This document shows positions 59,133 to 64,000 of a stretch of 64,000 nt of DNA, piece after piece. Every line of letters starts with the position of its first letter. Within the stretch, counting starts at the first letter, position 1. Made by a program: the position numbers and the translations under genes. A model generated the notes under the pieces. It was not told the DNA's origin and did not search any database. It saw only the letters and a list, made by a program, of their open reading frames with translations. The stretch is from Clavelina lepadiformis (lineage: Eukaryota; Chordata; Ascidiacea; Aplousobranchia; Clavelinidae), in the NCBI RefSeq assembly GCF_947623445.1, contig NC_135245.1, positions 2,797,501 through 2,861,500 on the forward strand. The letters are read 5' to 3'.

Positions 59133-60725
59133 GCTATCTTATTCGATAACATTCATTTACATATTGGTAGCAAGTGATATATATTTTTTATCACTATTGC
59201 ACTGTCACCAGGATTACTATTAGCACTTTCTGCTATTACAGAAGAACAAATATTTCAGGTGGTAGGAGTAGTGCACAAAGATACAACAACACAAAAACTG
59301 CAAACATGAACACACACTAATGTATCCAACTATATTGGACTAAGGTTAATAAAAAAGAAACATGCACAGATTGTAGTGTGTTTTTCTTGTACAGTATAAA
59401 ACAATAGGCCACAGCCTACTAAGCAAGTATATTCTGCAGACAATTTACAAACCTAGTTGTCTAAAATATATAATTAATTAAGCTATTGCCATGACTGGAC
59501 TACACTGCATATGTTTCCGTAAAGTTATGTAAAATTTAGTCATAAATACTCTGGGGGATTTAGTGTCCAAGACAAAACAGTAGCTTTACATTCAATGATT
59601 TGCCTATCAACCACGTCTGCATTTTTGGACTTTTCTTAACAAAATCTTGTGTGTGCAACCAGTCTATCTGGTGCATTGTTTAACACCTGGCAATTAGAAA
59701 TAGGCAGAACTTTGTCAAAAAAGTACAGCTGGTAAATAAATTTCTGAAAAAGCTGCAAGAAAGGTGTAGAAATTTCAAACATTTTTTTTTTCAAAAACTA
59801 CACATAGTCCCGTAACAACAATTAGGGCTCGAATTCCTTTTTAAAAAAATAATGAATAAATTTAACTTGAAAAATGTAGCATTTTAATGTAACAATTTTA
59901 TAAAATATAATTTGTACGTCAATGCCAAACAGAGGATAAAACTTTAAAAAATTAGTGGTGTTTTTTTCATTTGACACGCACTACATAAATACACAAGAAA
60001 TGCGCACAAATGTACTCGCTTCAGTTGCTTGTTCTAACTTCTTTATGACAGCATGATATTGGATAACAAACAGATAATATTTTATATACGTTGAATATGC
60101 AGATATGCATAGGTTTATCTATAACGAAGTCTCACAGTTCTAGCATAGCCTTGGAACATTGTGATATTTTTGTCTTCGCATTGTGTTAAATGCTTTTAAT
60201 GATAATACTAATAAAAATGAAAAGATGACCTATAAATATGTTCAGCAATCTTTTTCAACAAGATCTTGGGTACGCAAAATGTCTAAGGGCTGTTTTCAGG
60301 TGTCCGTTTTGATGCTTTATCAAGCCCTTGTACAGTATCAACTTACAAAAAGAAAAATACCAAAACAGAATACATCTGAATATGATAATTTGACAGCAAA
60401 TATAGTCTACAGCTACTGTACACCATTGCATATTAATCACTAAGTTTGTCGGTTTACAGGGTACTGTCTCCAAAAGCAGTATGAAGCATATTGTTGTAGG
60501 CACTGCGTCTGCATGGCCTTGTCAATTTTTTTGCTTTATATTGACCGACAGTGTATTAAAAAAAGATTTTAAAAATCAATAAATTCAGGTTTGGAGCAAG
60601 ATTTATTATAATTTATCATTAACAAATAATTTGGACAGGCATTTTTTAATCTGGCAGCATATTAGTATTCAGTTTAACCACAATTTTCCCTCCCTAAGTG
60701 AAGGATCCTGCCAGCCTGTTGCAGT
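59133..60725. other. intergenic, nothing supported
   Basis: AT-rich, with short open frames only. Confidence 0.4.
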
Positions 60726-60771
60726 ATTAATTGTACCATGTTGCATTGCAGTTGCAGATGGTACAATTAAT
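60726..60771. repeat. 14-bp perfect hairpin
   Basis: ATTAATTGTACCAT and its reverse complement ATGGTACAATTAAT are separated by 18 bases. It lies just outside the left arm of the fold-back-like repeat and may belong to it. Confidence 0.7.
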
Positions 60772-60839
60772 CACTTAAATAAATGTACGTTTTCAAAAAA
60801 CTTTCAATCTAATTTTGCAGTTACAACCCTTCAACAAGC

Positions 60840-61790
60840 TATCTAACGGTCATTTCATTATAATAGGAACAAAAATTTCAACTTTTGGAACCACCCTATT
60901 TTTTATTTGTTTAAATGATGCTATTCTATTTTCTATGATAGGTAAAAATTTGCCTGTGAAAAAATGTCAAATGTATGCAATTTGTTTAATTTCAAAAACG
61001 AAAACTGATGCATTTTTTTATTGAATGTAGCTTGTATAGTGTTTAAGAGGTGAAACTGAGAGTGCCAAGTAGCCAAGTTGTTATAAGTTGTTACTGAAAG
61101 CAAGTGGCATCATATAGGTAAGACGTAAATTTTAAATCAAATTTTCAAATGTGTTGCGCACTATAATGAGTGATGCAAATGTAAGGAAGATGCAGTATTT
61201 GTTACAACATATATGAAGATGAACTACAAAATACTGAAAAGTGCAACTAAAAAAAGAAGTTTGTAAAGACAAAATCAAATAACAAGATTTTTTGCTACAA
61301 TAGATGAGACTTAGATTTAGAAAAACTGACTATGGTACTTTGCCATGACTATTATGTGAATAGAGAGTGTAACAATATACTGTCTGTTTCCTCTTTTTCT
61401 GTAAAAATTAATTTTTTCCAAAAAAGTTACGCATCATTCTTTTCATGTCGTTTAAAGTTAGGGTGTGAAAAATATTTATCTCAAAAACTAAAGGCTGTAG
61501 CTCGTTTTCATGTGAATAAGTAGAAAGCCCACTCCTGAAAACATAGGGGTAGATCAAAATATGTTCCAAATACAATGAGTGGATCTCGAAATATTACAGT
61601 TTGTTTGTTGCTCCTTTATTTGAAACTGCCTAGTGGTGAAAAACGATTTTGTCCAAAACTCAAAAACCACAAATCTGACTTTCGTCAAATTTTCACTATT
61701 CATCTCAGAAAATTGAATAGAATCATTTAAGCAAATAAAAAATAAGGTGGTTCCAACCAAGGTAACACATTATAATGAAATGACCCCTAC
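60840..61790. repeat. fold-back-like inverted repeat
   Basis: The left side has TCATTTCATTATAAT followed by GGAACCACCCTATTTTTTAT and TTTAAATGATGCTATTC. The right side (about 61690-61785) carries the inverse, with GAATAGAATCATTTAAGC, ATAAAAAATAAGGTGGTTCC and ATTATAATGAAATGA. The arms are diverged and the borders are not resolved. It is probably an old non-autonomous DNA element. Confidence 0.55.
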
Positions 61791-64000
61791 GGCCTAAGTG
61801 AACCAGTATATTTTAGAGGCACCTAGGCCTATCCAGAAACACAAAATTTAGGCATGCACTGAAATTATTTCTTATTGTATATATTTATTATGAACAGGCA
61901 TTGAACAACTAACTTTGTCTAGCTCGTTTATTATTTATTAATCGGCATAAAACCAATAGAGTTTGGCACGTGCATTGAAAAGTCTTGTGTGCCACACTTT
62001 CCAAGAATCACTATAAAAGTTCACAGCGTAACACACATGCTAATGATCATATCATATATCTGCATAGCAACATGCAAAAATTAACAAACACATTACTAAA
62101 TAGATTTAACCATCTTGTTTGTCGACATTTCGGCAGTCAGACAGTGGTGCACTTTAGGTGCATAATTTTGCTTTAATTTTAATTATTTATTAGTTAGGCA
62201 GAACTTCTGCGCACTGATGGAAAGTAGGGCATTTTTCGATGATAAATCGTGCGTGCAAACGAAAATTTGGGGTGATGACGTTTAGAAAAGTCTCAATTTT
62301 CTGTATAGGCTAGGCCTATCAACTATAAATTGGTATTGAAATAACTACATTTTATTCTTTGTTTCTTATAAATCAGCGTGAGAATAAAAAATTCGGTCTG
62401 AACGTTGATGAATCTCTTGCGTGCGGTTACCACCTTTCAACTATGGTGTCTTGCCTAACTATGCAGACCGTGACACCGGCCTTACAGTACCGGCATCAGC
62501 CTTGCCCAACTCTGCAACCAAGCACCAAGCTATTTGTTAACTAGGCTTACTGAACAACCGGTAAGGCTGTACGAGACGTACTTAATAAGGTAATAAACAT
62601 ATAGTGCAAGCTACTATCTTTCCCAAGTCCTCTAATGGGCGATTTAAACAGGCCAAAGCTAGCTTAGGCCTAGCCCTAGAACAATGCAAAAAGCTCCACA
62701 CTAAGCCAAGTACTATTCACTTTTGTGGCTCCTGCTGAAGGTGGCGTCAAAAAACATCAGTCCAATAATTTTTTGCTCGTTTGGTTGTGCGCATGCGCGA
62801 AAAATGCACTGTCTGTAAATTTTATGAGAATTGAGCTCCAGGTCTAACGAAATACACGTGAATTTCTTAACATTTCTTTACTGTTTTTGTTACTTTTTGG
62901 CATCGGCATCTCTATTTTTTTTAACAAAAATTGCAAATTAGAGACTCATTTATGCATTCCGACAAACGTCGGACAAGTCCTGAGTGGTGAACCTATAGCT
63001 CAACAAAAGACACTACGCTATATATATTTATTGAGCTGTGTATGGTCTAGGACTTCGGTTAACTTGAATTTGTTTTATTGGCAAAAAACATGTGCTGAAG
63101 CACATGCATAACTGGACGACGTCTCTAAAGAGCATCTGTGTGTCTCCTTGTTTAAACAACGATTAATTCGTAAAACGAATATTGAACAAAAGAGAAAAAC
63201 ACAATGAATTTTCGGCAAATGAACCTGGTGTCCAACCGTTATTTAACGGACAATCGAAACAAGCCTTTCATACGTTAGGCTATAGCTTACTGGAGGAGTA
63301 GGCCTACAGTATGCTATACCATATAGTCTTACAACAAACAAACAAGCGAGCCATGTGACTATTTTGTAATTTTGAGGACGAGGTTAAAAGTTGCTGAACG
63401 AGGATAGCGAGTTGAATAAAAATAGTTAAATTTAAATTGGCCTATTTTAGGCTTGAAATTAACTTAAAATTGTAGGTCTGCAGTAGCCTACTGTAGATAC
63501 TGGACTATCAGTAGACGATGATATATGCGACTCTTTCTTTAAGTTAGAATTTTTATGGAGAAATTATATATATGACATCTAATCAAAGTATTGGGAAAGT
63601 TTGCAAAAAATAAGTCTACAATGTAGCATTGTAAAAGATAGGCGAAATTTGAGCAAAGCGGCAGATTGTCATCAAAAAAGTATCACGTATCATCACATAT
63701 CAAAACTTTTCTGCAGATAAAACAAAAGCGCTTTGTCAATGTAGGCAATGAAACAGCCACAGTAAATTACTTGATAAAGTTAAAGTTGACTTTTAACAAC
63801 AATTTTCCTTAAAACATTTTATTTTTATCCGCAAACTACATTCATTGTGAATTTTTATACACTGCATAGTAAATAAGATATCTATGATCTTGTGTAACAT
63901 GTGCGACAACCTAGATGTTAGCATTTTGAGTCCTTGTGCGATCATATTTTAATTTAACTGACATTAAAGCAATTGATGTTTTATATTTTTACTGCCTTAT
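61791..64000. other. gene-free right end
   Basis: No exon chain, RNA gene or element end is supported. AGGCCTA-type motifs recur (about 61805, 62318, 63301). Confidence 0.45.

Noticed and set aside
62887-63111. 74-codon open frame with a hydrophobic start
   Set aside because: No domain, splice context or copy elsewhere; ordinary for AT-rich DNA.
1-64000. Retroviral or LTR elements, tRNA or rRNA genes
   Set aside because: Looked for polymerase, protease or capsid-like reading frames, long terminal repeats and B-box-type TTCGA contexts with cloverleaf pairing; none found.

Overview
The window looks like a compact, AT-rich invertebrate chordate genome. A tunicate of the Ciona type is my best guess. 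The reasons are short introns with clean GT-AG borders, genes whose first splice acceptor sits only a few bases before the ATG (as in spliced-leader trans-spliced ascidian genes), a single GIT gene, and small terminal-inverted-repeat DNA transposons. The organism is an inference; there is no rRNA or mitochondrial marker to settle it.

The window has three parts. (1) From about 3.4 to 40.8 kb lies a repeat-built array of a small multigene family that I do not recognise, here called the GLGRPSMCF family after its best conserved motif. It holds ten copies: one complete long gene (4510-5653), four short copies arranged as two inverted pairs (8139-8735 minus / 10413-11009 plus; 25186-25767 minus / 28651-29244 plus), four long second exons whose first exon is deleted (14065, 19077, 32300, 35460), and one compact copy (38638-39478) that joins features of the long and short types. 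The inverted pairs sit in two imperfect palindromes of about 7 and 8 kb, each followed by two tandem units of about 3.2 kb. Palindrome plus two units occurs twice. The second occurrence repeats the first at a constant offset of 18,235 bp, except where MULE-like DNA transposons have entered the first. Those insertions shift the offset by exactly element plus 8 bp each, so the second copy preserves the empty sites.

(2) From 42.6 to 49.6 kb are two tandem, seven-exon genes for galactose-3-O-sulfotransferase-like Golgi enzymes. The second carries an internal 221-bp tandem duplication that includes most of exon 3.

(3) From 51.5 to 58.25 kb, on the minus strand, is a complete 17-exon ARF-GAP of the GIT family. 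I could read it from ATG to stop with every exon phase matching (784 residues).

Between and beyond these lie two small hAT-like elements (41459-41911, 58772-59124), a fold-back-like repeat near 60.8-61.8 kb, and gene-free DNA at both ends. The GLGRPSMCF array is the candidate for something undescribed: a palindromic, conversion-prone gene cluster in which orphan terminal exons keep open frames and matching phase-0 acceptors after losing their own first exon.
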